Shown here one piece after another: positions 12,001 to 23,537 of a stretch of DNA of 64,000 nt. The stretch lies in the NCBI GenBank assembly GCA_010093605.1, contig MU004184.1, forward strand, positions 1,507,897 to 1,571,896, written 5' to 3'. The DNA comes from Lophium mytilinum (Eukaryota; Ascomycota; Dothideomycetes; Mytilinidiales; Mytilinidiaceae). The notes beneath the pieces are model-generated. The model did no database searches. It worked only from the letters and a program-made list of their open reading frames with translations, and was not told the origin of the DNA. Position numbers and translations under genes: made by a program. The first letter of the stretch is position 1. Every line of letters starts with the position of its first letter.

Positions 12001-13106
12001 AGTGTGCGCGTGTGATAATAACAACCCCGTCCCAGCTCATCTTCGACCAAGATGAGTTCGATGACTCTTTCACCGGCCCGCCTTCAACGTCAACACCGCC
12101 AGCGTCCGGCCAGATGGTTGCGCTGGCCCGCTGCGCCCCCCACACGAAACTTGCGAACGGCCTCACAGTTGCGCCCTCTCCCGAACTGTGGAGGAAGGCA
12201 AAGGAGTGGGAGCGTATCGGTGTGCGCCCTACCTCGATTCCAGCTCCTGCCTTTCACCCTTCGCACGGCTATGTTCATCCCACCGACTAGGCAGCGCTGA
12301 CGAATCCTGCCTCTCCGTTATCCAAACCTAGCCTCTGCGCGATTTGATGTTCGTTCGAAGTTCGCAGCAGAAAGATAGGGCTGCAGTAAATCACGCACGA
12401 CACCGGCGATCTGAGCAGCGGGGGTCAACAAGGCGCCTTCAAGTTCAGGCGCTTCGCACAGGAGATCATTAGAAGGTCCCATTGCCTTGCTCGTCTTCCC
12501 TTCCATGATCCCAGAGGGCGTTGGGGCGCGGCTCGAAAGTGACACCCTCGTGGGGGAGACGCGCCGTGGAGGGCGGATGTGAGGCGTGTTGAAGCTGACC
12601 TTCAAGTGCCTGCACTGGGCCTTCTTACCGGCTCGTTGGCCTGCCTCTGCGCGGCGTGGCCTTCAGATGGTCTGCTCGTGCCAGCAGTAACGTGCTGGAG
12701 TTGTGGTGTCGCAAGCTCGGGAGTCGCAGTGAGGCTCCGCTACCTCTGGCGGTGCATCTTGTGCTTTGTACCTACTCTGTACCCTCGGCACTCACCCAGA
12801 TATAGAAAAATTGGCTCACCAAACTATATTTAATATGGAGAGTACTAATTAGTTGTGAAGATCAAGAACGCCTTGCAGCTTGACTAGGTAGAAGATATTT
12901 AGATGCTGAGTAGTTGAACGATGCGAAGGTGTGTACTGTACTTTGGGAAGCATCCGTATTGGTCGAAACCTTGCAGCATCCGATTCCTCCTGGTAGCCAG
13001 TCACATCAATGTTTGCTACAATTGATGTTGCTCTTCATGATTATGAGCGATTACAACGTTTTAGTGGCCTGTCGTACAAAAAAAAGGCTTCTTCCAGTTC
13101 AATCAG
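9045..13106. other. 4.1 kb gene-poor stretch
   Basis: Open frames up to 153 codons occur on both strands (for example 9277-9729 -, 11829-12290 +, 12318-12605 -), but none shows a domain, a signal peptide or a coherent spliced model. The part from about 11.3 to 12.8 kb is GC-rich, and from 12.8 kb it becomes AT-rich. I could not support any gene here. Confidence 0.45.
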
Positions 13107-13350
13107 TCAGGGTTCGTTGAACAAAAGTGGCAGTCCACAAATCTATCTTTGTACGATAAAGTCTGGAACTTCCGGTACTTTCAATATCCACACCTGCTCT
13201 AGTGTTATTTACACTCACCTAACATGGTCTGAGGGCCCCTGGTAGGCTATTGTGAATCGGAAGAAGGTGATATTGACACGCCTGATGGCTCCTCGGGCCA
13301 CCTCAGACGGAGTCAGATTAGACTGCCACTTTTTGTTTAACGAACCCTGA
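13107..13350. mobile_element. MITE-like 244-bp element with terminal inverted repeats
   Basis: The left end 13107-13135 begins TCAGGGTTCGTTGAACAAAA. The right end 13321-13350 is its reverse complement with one substitution and one inserted A, so the element has 29-30 bp inverted termini. The interior (about 185 bp) has no coding capacity. Size and structure fit a miniature inverted-repeat transposable element of a DNA transposon. A clear target-site duplication is not visible. Superfamily not assigned. Confidence 0.6.
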
Positions 13351-13753
13351 TACGCCACTGCCGATGCAGGAACCGCCTGTCAGGGATGCTCGGCAGAATG
13401 TGGGGAGTGTCTAGTCGTGGAGAAACCTTACACTTGTTACTAGACTCTTCATACGGCGCCTAGAATCCTCAAATCATTGCTCTTAGAATTCCCATAGTCG
13501 GGTGCGAGAAAGCGGACGGCAAGCGCCTATCGCGAAATGCACTGATTCCTGCTAGCGGAATCTGGAATGGCAAGAACGGCCAGCGGTCTGGATTGAAAAC
13601 ATGTCGAGCCGAAGAGGACTGCGAATCACCTTACACTAACCTGTACTTCTACTTAAACCCAGGTTGACCCCCCCTTCTGCAGAACTCTCCTGTTCCTACA
13701 GCATCTTCGCGTCTTATACCCGTACGCCTAAATTCCTCACTGTCCTGTTCAAG

Positions 13754-14429
13754 ATGCGTTTCTCTGTTGTCGCAATCGTTGCTGCACTGAGCTCTTTGAG
13801 CGCCGCGCAAAGTCTTCTGGATCAGTTGCCCCAGTGCGCTGTAAGTAGACATTCTAGCTGCCAGAGTCGCAGCGTTCCAGCGCTTCTACTCGTATGGTCT
13901 AACACTTGTAACAGCGAACATGCGTGGGCCAGAACTTCGGCAATTGCAAGACGCTCGATATCGCCTGCATATGCGGTAACACGGACCTGATCGCCAACCT
14001 GTCTTGCTGTGTTTCCAAAAGCTGCAATGCCGACGATACTCAGAGTCAGTTTTTCCTGCGCCTGCTGCGTCAACTAATTCTGACCATCGTTCCTCTCTAG
14101 CAACCATCCAATTCGCAGCACAGCTCTGCAAGACGTACAACATCATCGTCCCTTCAGTTGCCTCTTGCGCATCCTCAGCTGCCTCCACTGGTACACTCTC
14201 CAGCACTGCTTCAGCAGCTAGTGCAAGCTCAGCAGCCAGTGCGTCCAGCGCATCCAGCGCGGCCAGTGAATCCGCATCCGTCGCGGCTAAGATCTCCTCC
14301 GCGGCCTCCCTAGCGACAGCTTCTGTTGCGTCTGCCACACCTACGAGCACAGGCATCGCTGCTGTCAACAACGTTGGAATGGGAGTTGGTATGGGCGCTG
14401 CGGTTGCAGGTCTCTTAGCCATGCTATAG
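13754..14429 (+). CDS. CFEM-domain GPI-anchored cell-surface protein
   Basis: Three exons, 13754-13840, 13915-14044 and 14101-14429, giving 181 aa. A signal peptide (MRFSVVAIVAALSSLSAAQ) is followed by a CFEM domain with the expected Cys spacing: LPQCA, RTCVGQNFGNC, DIACICGN, LSCCVSKSC, AAQLC and VASCAS. Then comes a Ser/Ala-rich stalk of about 60 residues and a C-terminal hydrophobic tail (GVGMGAAVAGLLAML) typical of GPI attachment. CFEM proteins act at the fungal surface in haem/iron capture, adhesion or host interaction. A 201-codon antisense frame is a shadow of the Ser/Ala codons. Confidence 0.92.
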
Positions 14430-14837
14430 CCTCGGTCCAAGATGCTGGAGCATTCCTCCACGGGACGGTTGCGATTGGGCGCGGTGTGCACAAGCCTGTG
14501 GTTGTTGATGGGAGGTCTTTACGCATTTTAGCATTGTAGTGCAATTGAACAGTTGAGAGCCTTCATCAACCCCAAGTTTCCCGAAACTTGTGGAAATATA
14601 TCAAACCAAGCTCTCGATAGCAGTATATCAAAATCGCCAAATGCGTATGCACCCTTGAAGTGAAACTAAAACAAGGGTACTTCGTTCACCGTCTCCACTC
14701 TCGCTAAAACGAGGTACTGCAACCGCCAACCACGGATTTCACCCCCGCTGACTACTATCTACTCCAATCTCAACCTCCCAGCAATGGGAAAGTTGCACTG
14801 ATCTAAGCCGCTCGACGTGTTCCTCATCACCGCCGGC
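14430..14837. other. Intergenic region, CFEM gene / recyclin-1
   Basis: These 408 bp hold the CFEM 3' UTR and the recyclin promoter. No gene was seen. Confidence 0.5.
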
Positions 14838-17731
14838 ATGTCCAACCAATCCCCCACCATGTCGTCGTTCAAGAGAGCTCCCGTTTCCGGCGAGCACCCA
14901 CGACAGCATGTGCTGGCCTCACTGCGAGCCACGCAAATTGTGGAGTCGAAGCCCGTACTGCCCGCAGGTAGAGTGTGAAGTGTTTCAATGTTACAGCGTC
15001 TTCTAACGCCCCCAGAACTTATCGCCACAATCCTCGACTACCTCCCGATTTCCGACCTGTTCAGATTCGCCCGGACCTCGCGCCGCATGCAGGAGATGGT
15101 ATACGATGACACACGATGGATACAACGGCTGAAGAGCATGAACTGTTGGAATGAAACCGAGGCAAGGCAACGTTTTGAGGAAGCCATGCGGAGGAAGATG
15201 GAGGCTCAACGTGCGAAAGAGGCGGAGGAGGCGCGGAGGACGGGGGTAGGGTTGAACGGCAGCGTGAATGGTATTGCCGGCGGTGGAGTAGAGGAGCCGA
15301 AGAAAAGCATCACATTATTCGACGCCGGCTGGGAGGAAGAGAAGCAACGGATGTCGCTCGACCGCTCGAGTGCGAGACCGCGCGCGAGTACTCTGGACCG
15401 TGGCTTTGATGCCATGACCCTCTCCCCATCTGGAACATCTGCTCCTGGCCAGTCCTTCTCCCTGGATCCGAACTTAGCCCTCAAAGTTCTTACAAAAGTC
15501 CGTTCAATACGTGGTCACGCACGGCAGGAGTATGGCAAAATCTACGGGGCGCTGGCGCCCTACTACTTTGACCTTGCCAGGTCCAGAAGCCATACAGATC
15601 CAGTATTATTTCGAACGTATCGGGACCCGGAGCAGCAAGCGCAGATGCTGTCCCAGCTTAAAACATTCGCCAAGAGCGACTTCGCGCAAGGGTGGTCTCG
15701 TCGGGAAGAGAAGCTAGAGTCCATGATAGGCATTTTCGAAAATGCCGTACTCAGGGAATTTGAACAGGGGTACGAATCTAACGACGTGGATGGACGTATG
15801 AAGCGCTATGCCCACGTTCTTGTCACGTTGAATGGCGGCACAGCGGGAATCGATAGCTTTATCCACAACCACCCTCTAATGATTGATAAGGAGAAGCTGG
15901 GGAACCCCACCGACTGCTTGAAGGACACAGCACCTGGCCATATATCTTTGCAGCCTTCACATGACTTTTTCAGAGAACTCGCCACGTCTCTGAACGAGCA
16001 GGCTGAGATCATTGATCGCGTATTTCCGCCTACTGTGGATGCTCTACTTCCCTTCCTAGACCGCGTTGGCGAGGACATCGTGTCCGAATACGTTACGACG
16101 CTGTTTGATGAAGCTCATGATACGTCTATTGAGGTATATCTAAAGGCTGTCGCAGGCGTTTTCAGCCAAGGTCTACAGTTTGCGCACTCGTTGAAGGGCA
16201 CCAAAGGATCAAAAGCAAACTTTCAGCAAGAAGTCCTGCGGATTGTTTCTCGCACCTTCGAGCCCCACGTTGATCTCTATCTATCGGAAGAGCTCGACTT
16301 TTTCAAACGGAAATCGGAATTGGAAGTCGAAGTATGGGAGAAGAGGCTGTCTGATGAGGAGCAGTCTACCGAGTCTGCCTTCATGGCAAATGTCAACCGG
16401 CAAGCCGTGAAGCGAGACTTCCTCAGCTCCTTCAGAAAGGTGGTCATGATGCCAGTCAACGTTGTCTCTACAATTCCGACACCCTTTGGAGCTAGCAAGC
16501 CGGTGACAGCCCCGGCAATACCCAATGGCGATAGCCTGGAACCTCCCGCCTCGAGGTCAGGGACTCCGGCCCCTGGGGAACGCTCAACGTCACCCAGACT
16601 AGAAGCTCCAAATACGGAATTAGCGGCGAAGGCTGCGATTATGAATTCACGTCTTGAAGGCATCCGCTCACTTTTTAGTATAGAAGTGGCCCTAAATCTC
16701 ATTCACATGGCCAAGTCAAGTCTGGAACGAGCGGCTCTATTTGTCAAACTCGGCGGCCAGTCCGGCGAAGAGTCTCGAGAGCAATGTGAGAACATATTCA
16801 TCAGCCTGTTGCAGATTCTAGGGCAGCGTCACATCAGAACGGGCTTTGACAAGGCTGTCAACCATCTCTCAGCATACAACCCACGTGAAGTTGCGGACCA
16901 TGCTCAGCAAGGAGTGGAGCCATTGGTCACGTTTCTTGAGTTGGTAAACGTGGGCGACCTCATCCAGCAGATGGTCGATGTATTCTACCTCCAGGAGCTG
17001 GTGGCACCAAGGCTTACGGACCGGGACGACTTTCTCAGTGTGGCCGTCAAGGAAAAGAAGCGGTTCGAGCAGATGCTAGACGAACGCGTAGCTGCAGGCC
17101 TTAACAAGGGTATCGATGTGCTCATGGACGAGGTGGAGTACATCTGCGCGACCACGCAACTACCCACCGATTTCAACCCCAGTCCAGGGCCCGATGGGGT
17201 GGTGCAGATGCAGGACATTGGAGCCAGTCATACGGCGACCAAGATCGTGGACCTGGTGTCGTCGCACACGAGCATGCTAGTGGGTAGCACGGACAAGAAC
17301 ATGCTAGATGTTTTCAATCAGGAAGTCGGCTTACGTCTGTTCGCGGCGCTGTGCAAGCACCTGAAACGCCAGCGTATCAGCGTTGACGGTGCAATCAAGC
17401 TGATCAGGTATTTATAGCTCTAGCAGTTTCCAAAGAGGTCAGATTACTGACAGGTTGCAGCGACATGAATGCCTACCACGCATATATCGCAACACTGCGG
17501 AACAAGTCGCTTACGCAGTACTTTAGCGCGCTGCGAGAGCTCTCACAGATTTACTTAATATCACCCGAGCACGCGAAGGAGATCGCCACCATCATCGCCG
17601 ACTCGGATCGCTACTATGGCATCTTCAGGGCTGAGGAGGTCTACGAATTTGCCGAGCGCCGGGCAGATTGGTTCGCGGTTAAGCGTGCTGTTGAGAGGGC
17701 CATGTACGGCTTCGGATGCATTGTTATGTGA
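14838..17731 (+). CDS. RCY1: Recyclin-1: F-box plus Sec10-like exocyst domain
   Basis: Three exons, 14838-14967, 15016-17407 and 17461-17731, giving 930 aa. The first intron splices VESKPVLPA to ELIATILDYL. The first exon is needed, because the long frame alone would start with a false N-terminus read through the intron. The F-box spans about residues 43-85 (LPAELIATILDYLPISDLFRFARTSRRM, in part). The rest is a long helical Sec10-type domain with the conserved end DRYYGIFRAEEVYEFAERRADW. Rcy1 acts in endocytic recycling and vesicle fusion at sites of growth, and its F-box binds Skp1. A 14859 ATG is an alternative start. Confidence 0.93.
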
Positions 17732-18668
17732 GCGATGGGGTTTGGGCGCATAGGCAGGTGAGTGGGCTTCCATACCATTGTTTGTGGGGCTCCCACGTAC
17801 TATTAGAATCCGGGGGTAGCAGATACACTTTCAATCTGCGTACACCATATTGGCACTGTCTGGAGTAGCCTCACGAGTTTACTAGCAGTGCAAAACGCCG
17901 TACTTCTCTCCAGTTCGGACCGCTGAAACTATTACGAGGCTCTTCAAGCAGCGGTAAACGAGCGTACGGATTTCTGTGACAAGGCATCGTACCTCTAGGC
18001 ATAGCTCAGCTACTCTGCTATATACTTGGAGGGGGGAGGGGGCCTGTAGAGTGTCCCACAAGGATTCCAAGTTGGAGTATCGTCGCGGGAAGGCGGCAGG
18101 GCGGGCCACCCCGCATAGCTCTCGTGTTATATAGCCAATCACATAGACATAATATACCAAATGCAAGAAGCCTATACCAAAGCAAAACCAGAAGCAGCTC
18201 GTGAAAGTTTGCTCTCCATATCCGTTCATCAAGAGTTCCTGCGTCTCTTTGACAGCGGCTTCCCAGCCTCCTCCGCGTTTTTAGTGGAGGTCGCGCTAGC
18301 TTCCCGCGGCACCTCAAGCCGAACATCTTCACTTCACCACCTGCACCTCACCATTGCGCTTAAGGCTCGCGCCCCAATACTATTCGTGATCCCGCCCTCT
18401 AGATACCTCCGTCGGCACCATCTGCTCTGCCCAACATTCGCTTTTCAGCCCGCTTCGCTTGCGCTCTGGCATCTGATTCCCGCTCCAGTCCATTTAGCCA
18501 AGCCTCTCACCACCGTCACTTGCGCCTGACTTGGCCCTCAGATCGCCCAGTCTGGCTTGTAGTCTTTACGCTTCCCGAAGTGCTTCAAGCTCTAGGCTGT
18601 AGTGCCGCCCGTCTGTTCCGATAGCCTCAGCTCGAACTACACAAAGTTCACCCGACACCGTTTCCAAC
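17732..18668. other. Intergenic region, recyclin / UAF30-like gene
   Basis: A 937 bp stretch. Frames at 17882-18332 (-) and 18161-18529 (+) overlap each other and have no recognisable content. Confidence 0.45.
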
Positions 18669-19852
18669 ATGGCTTGTGAGCTTCCTCTCTGTGCCCTTAG
18701 CTATGTCAGACGTCATCACTGACAACCCGGACTTATAGCCTTACCGCCAGAAGTCGAGGCTTCATATTCCGCCATCATTGATAGCATCCTTGCCAACAGC
18801 GATCTCAACACCATCTCTGCCAAGCGTATTCGCAAAGGACTCCAGGCGCAAGTCGACTATGATATCACCCATCAGAAGGTACATAAAGAGACTAAATCAC
18901 ATTGACAAGCATTTCTGACCCGGAATATAGGACCAAGTTACTCAGTTAATCATGTCCCGATTCGATAAATTCAACCACGAGCAAACCCTCAAGACTCAAC
19001 AGGAAGTTGCAGACCCCCCAAAGCCAGCCCCCACTGCAAAAACACCTCCAACTACCAATGGCATCAAGGATGAAGAGTCTCGCGACTCTTCAGACGTTGT
19101 CACACCTTCGGACCAGTCCTCTCCCCAAAAGCGCGCGAAGTCGGAGGAGGAGTCGGAACTGTCTGAGGTAGAGCCCTCGCCGCCAAAGAAGAAACACAAG
19201 AAGAGCAACAAGGTTGCTGAAGAGGATGACGCGACACTTGCGGCGCGGTTGCAGGCCGAGGAGAATAGGCACGCGAGATCGACCCGCGGTGGGAATACCA
19301 AGAAGAGGGCCGCTGTGGTGAAGAAGAAGGACAAAGCTGCGAAGAAAAAGCAGAAGAGCGCGAGGAAGATCAATTCGGACGATGATAGTGAGGTTGAGTC
19401 TGGTGACGGGGCCAAAAAGAAGGAAGTGAACCGGAACAGCGGCTTTCACGTAAGTCTTTTGCGACGTCGCACGGTAGTTCAGCTCACTAATACACGCAAT
19501 AGAAGCCTATGAACCTCTCACCAGCACTTTCGGAGCTGTTAGGCGAGACTAGCGTAAGTCACCGACTCGTCAATATGCTTTCCTCCTTCATCCAGATTGC
19601 GCCTCTTCCTCGGAAGCAAGCATCAGTGAAATTAGCTCTTATACAGCATGCCCTAACCACTTCCAGCTTTCACGCCCTCAAACCGTCAAGAAGATCTGGG
19701 AATATGTCAAGGAGCGCGACCTGCAAGACCCCAGTGACAAGCGCCAAATACGTTGCGATAATGCAATGCGTGCCGTCTTCAAGCAGGACCGCGTGCACAT
19801 GTTCACCATGAACAAGATCCTTAACCAGAATCTTTACGCCCAGGACGAGTGA
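18669..19852 (+). CDS. UAF30/TRI1-like protein with DEK_C and SWIB domains
   Basis: Five exons, 18669-18675, 18739-18878, 18931-19449, 19503-19553 and 19667-19852, giving 300 aa; the first exon is only 7 nt. Residues ~5-60 form a DEK_C domain (YSAIIDSILANSDLNTISAK, QVTQLIMSRFD). A Lys/Glu-rich disordered linker follows (KKKDKAAKKKQKSARK). The SWIB domain is at the C-terminus (PMNLSPALSELLGE, LSRPQTVKKIWEYVKERDLQ, HMFTMNKILNQNLY). Relatives include yeast Uaf30, part of the RNA polymerase I upstream activation factor, and Tri1. A nuclear chromatin or rDNA transcription role is inferred from the family. Confidence 0.92.
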
Positions 19853-20821
19853 GCCTGTTATGAGGCGACAGACACTCACTTTCGAATTGGTGCGCCCGGG
19901 CGAACAGTGTATTAAGTGCTGATCCCTTCCATGGCAATCCTCTTTACCGGAGGAAAGCCTCACACTTCTGGAATCCCGCGCGCCTCGTTGCTTGCCCCTC
20001 CGGTGGAGTAAATGTCCTACCTGGGCGAATCTTATCATTTGCCTTTTTTGCCTTCTTCTCTTTTGTCCGACTTTCAGCATGGCGATCTCAGGAGTATGCA
20101 TGGCGTCTTTCTGCTCATTATTCTATCTACATGTCACTTTTATGTGAGTCTGGGCAAATGGTGCGAGTGCTTCCCGACGCTTTTGCTGAAGGATTATTCG
20201 CGCACTTCGCTAAGACTACTATATCTTTGCCTCGTCTAAGATATGATATTTGATGGGAACTTTCTCTCTCCCTTTCTGCTATTCTGCCGGCCTTGTCTTT
20301 CATGGGGTTCTGCGTCCGGTATAATGTCCTCTAGCGCGATTGACACGACGGTTACTGCATATGTCGCGGTGGCACAGAGGTTAAGAAACGGAATTCGGAA
20401 GAATAATGATGGTAAGCTGACTGGATTTGGAGCAACTGGCAAGTAGATGGGATTAAGCGAATGCAGATATATAAAATGTGGATGTGGTTCGTTGGTAGGT
20501 AGTAAACTAAGGTATCCAGCACTTAGGTGCCGTCTATCTAGTCATTTTTGCGGTCTCTCCTTCCTACTCATGGTGCTACTATTCAAGAAAGGAACCATTG
20601 AAGAGCTAGGAGACATAGCCTACGCTCGGTCAATAGTATGACTCTTTCAAACCCTGGGTGCGGTGCGTGGACATGAGAATTACCACGACCTTAAGACACC
20701 CTTCTTCTCAGTTGGCGTACAGCGGGGGCATGCTCACTATCTCAATCTAATTCGACAATGTTGGGACTTCAGGAAACAGAAAAAGCAGTCTATTGCATTA
20801 GAATAGTACCTTTCTATTGGC
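19853..20821. other. Convergent intergenic region
   Basis: Nearly 1 kb lies between the 3' ends of the UAF30-like gene (+) and the AtuA-family gene (-). Frames of 64-75 codons occur (20012-20239 +, 20236-20442 -) without recognisable content. A short motif near 20350-20374 resembles one at 36113-36137 (see findings). Confidence 0.45.
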
Positions 20822-22967
20822 TCAGGCGACTTTCTCTAACCCCAGCTCCATGATTTTCACCCTGAGGTCATCCGGTAATTTCAAATCCAAAAGCCCCGCA
20901 TACTGCTGGCTAGCATGGACATCGGTCTCCATATACGCTCCCGAACTAACAAACACACCTCCCCGTTTTCTTGGAATCGTGGCCTTGAACGCCATCGCCT
21001 GGTCAAAAAAGCCACTCCAGATGATCTCGGACTCGTCGAGGTGGTAGAGCCGCGCAATGGTTGCGGTCGTCAGAAGTGTAGAGGCCTTTGTGAGCGCGTA
21101 GATCTCGGGTGAAGAAAAGACAACATCGAGCGTGATATCGTATGGGCCCGAGTTCTTGGAGCGGATTACCGGCGCTATTTCAGCGAGGGTGGAGGTTTCC
21201 GTCAGCAGGAGAGGGGCGGCTGCAAGAGAAATGGAGGCTGTCGGATTTATGGCTTTGTTAGGTAAGCTGTTGTGTGTCTTGCTGTGCTCTACATGGCTCC
21301 GACTTTCGGAGGCGATGCGACGAGCTCCCCTTCCGATTAGCTTTGCGCGCCAAGAGAACAGAGGACGACGGCTCTCTGCACCGGCTTCTATGCCGTCTTT
21401 TTCTGTCTCGCTTTTGATTTGGTAAGCCCCTTCGGACCCTGCAAGAAGGTCCATCAAGTGGTACAGACAGAACTCAGCACAAGGGCCCATTTCAATCTCA
21501 AGTTTGCCGCCGATGCCCATGGCTAAGTTACCCCCAGTGCCTCGCTGCCCAGGATAGGAGCCGTGCATCACTGCAACGCGTGCAGAGGATGTGACAGCGT
21601 TTGCCAATCTCTGCGTCGTGGCCAATGCTTCTCCAACAAGAAAGATCTCCCTGGGTTTATACGCTGCATCACTTGGCTCAAGGTCATTCATGATACCATT
21701 GGAACCATATACGTGGAAGTTGATATCCCAGTCACCTTCTGCCTTTGCGTTGGAGGCTTGGACCAGTGTTTTGACTTTGGAAAGATAGCTATCGATCTGA
21801 CCGATGAGGATGGGATCGCGGATACCACCCATGAAGATCGTCCGGAAGCCTTTTAGTTTTGCGGCTTCAAGCTTGACGGTATATGGCAAATTGCTGTCCT
21901 TCAACCACGCAAATGTCGCACCGTAGACTCGTACCGATATGCCGTCGTCGAGCTGCTTGTAAGTTGCATTTCGGAGGTCGAGACTTCCGCCCGGCCCAGC
22001 CAAAACGTCCGGCCTGCTCTTCTCGTAGAGAGTGTGTGCGGCAACTGAAAGTGGCGTACAGCAGGCGCCAGAGTCTAGCGGCTTGACGTCAAACGATCCG
22101 TCAAGATAGATGGTCGCCATCGATGTCAAGCTTTTTGGCTTCGCACAGAGGGCACCACATTCCATGATTTTCCCCATGTGAGTAAACCCTCCAATTTGCG
22201 CATCCGTCAAATCCTCAGCGGTGAGATGTTTTGCATGGAAGATCGAGAATGCTGTGTAAGGACTGGGGTCATAGGCACGCCCGCCTATGACAATATCGAA
22301 GTCTGGTTCCGCGTTCATGGCATCGAGGAAAGGTTCCGGTCCCATCTGAGCAACGACGGTGACCGCCTTCTCAATGTCGTCTTCCGTCAGCTTGGGAACG
22401 GAGAGCCCGCACCCTGTGATTTCGCTCGCGTGTAGGGATTTGAGGATTGTTGCTTTCGAGACGTTGCTGTAGATTGCAAGTGTTTTGAAGCGATACGACC
22501 TGCAAAGATGTTATTCGTTGCAGCAGAAAGAGGAAGGTCAGAATCTCATACTCATTGCCTGGTTCGTCCGTAATTTCTTGTATGATATCGAGGAACTCGT
22601 CCACGTGTGCATCGGTGCCATCACCGCCAGCAGACCCAATCAGGATAGGTGCCCCAAACTCAAAGGATAAGCTCATCAGAGATCTCAAGTCGCGTTCATA
22701 TGCGGATCTTGGGCATGTCATAGCACCGAGAGCCAATTTTGCTGGCCCGGAATCTGTGGAGCCGGAGTCAAGAATCAATGCCGTTGGGATTTTGGGTGAC
22801 TCCTTTGACAGCTGCAACAGGGCATTGTATGTTAAGCTCTCATCGAAGCTGTAACCCAGCATACCAACTGGTGTAATAATATGGCACAGTAGTTGCTGAG
22901 AAGACGTGGGAAGGGCCTGGTGGCTTTTCGTTGCCTCGTTGCTGGTCAATAATGCAGACGGAGTCAT
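20822..22967 (-). CDS. Acyclic terpene utilisation AtuA family (DUF1446) protein
   Basis: Two minus-strand exons, 22552-22967 and 20822-22499, giving 697 aa. The N-terminal part carries YSFDESLTYNALLQLS, LILDSGSTDSGPAKLALG and PILIGSAGGDGTDAHVDEFL. The middle has DFDIVIGGRAYDPSPYTAF, MECGALCAKPKS and VAVMHGSYPGQRGTGGNLAMG. These glycine-rich segments match the AtuA family, linked in bacteria to citronellol/geraniol breakdown; the fungal substrate is unknown. The C-terminal 200 residues carry the rest of the family region. The Zn2Cys6 regulator gene lies about 0.57 kb upstream on the same strand. An ATG 49 codons upstream (23114) is open but poorly composed. Confidence 0.85.
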
Positions 22968-23537
22968 TATTGGATTCCAAATGCGAAATACAGAAATTAT
23001 GGGAAGTAGAGAAACTTGGAGCTGCAGACGAAAGAACGGAAGACCAAGAGAGAGAATTTGGCTTGCTGAAGGATCGAAATGAGGCGGATCTTGATATGTA
23101 TATATATATGACAACTATCTACCTGTCCCTGCTCCTATGGGTGAAGGGTGGGTCAAAGTGCACGAGTCGCAGCCCAATATGCGAGAAAGGAAGAGAGATC
23201 CTCATCAAAAGGACTATCCGAGGTGGCCGTCTGCGGACCGAGTTGCGCACTGCGGCGACCTTTATACAGGGCCAGTCGCGTCTCAACGGCCCTCGCTGCG
23301 AAATCGTCAGCGTGGCGAGCAGAACACGGTCATTGCAAGCTTCTAACCCGGCCTTTTTTCAGCCCGCAGTCCTTATAAGACTTCTCCTTCATATGTTAAA
23401 GCCAGGAGTTATAGGTACACTTCCTCAAATGACGAGCAGCACCAGATTCTGCAACAATAACTCAAAACTGACAATATTGTATTGCTTGTTGCTCTACTGA
23501 GGGAGCGAAAAGTGCATTTCATAACAGTGCCAGCGCC
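22968..23537. other. Intergenic region, AtuA gene / Zn2Cys6 regulator
   Basis: These 570 bp hold the AtuA promoter and the 3' UTR of the regulator. No gene was seen. Confidence 0.5.

Noticed and set aside
11829-12605. Overlapping frames of 95-153 codons on both strands
   Set aside because: GC-rich stop-poor sequence; no domain, signal peptide or consistent composition.
13886-14491. 201-codon minus-strand frame opposite the CFEM gene
   Set aside because: Antisense shadow of the Ser/Ala-rich stalk of a well-supported gene.
14968-14997. 29-30 nt intron in recyclin-1 ending at ttacag
   Set aside because: Too short; the acceptor at 15015 gives a 48-nt intron and the conserved LPAEL junction.
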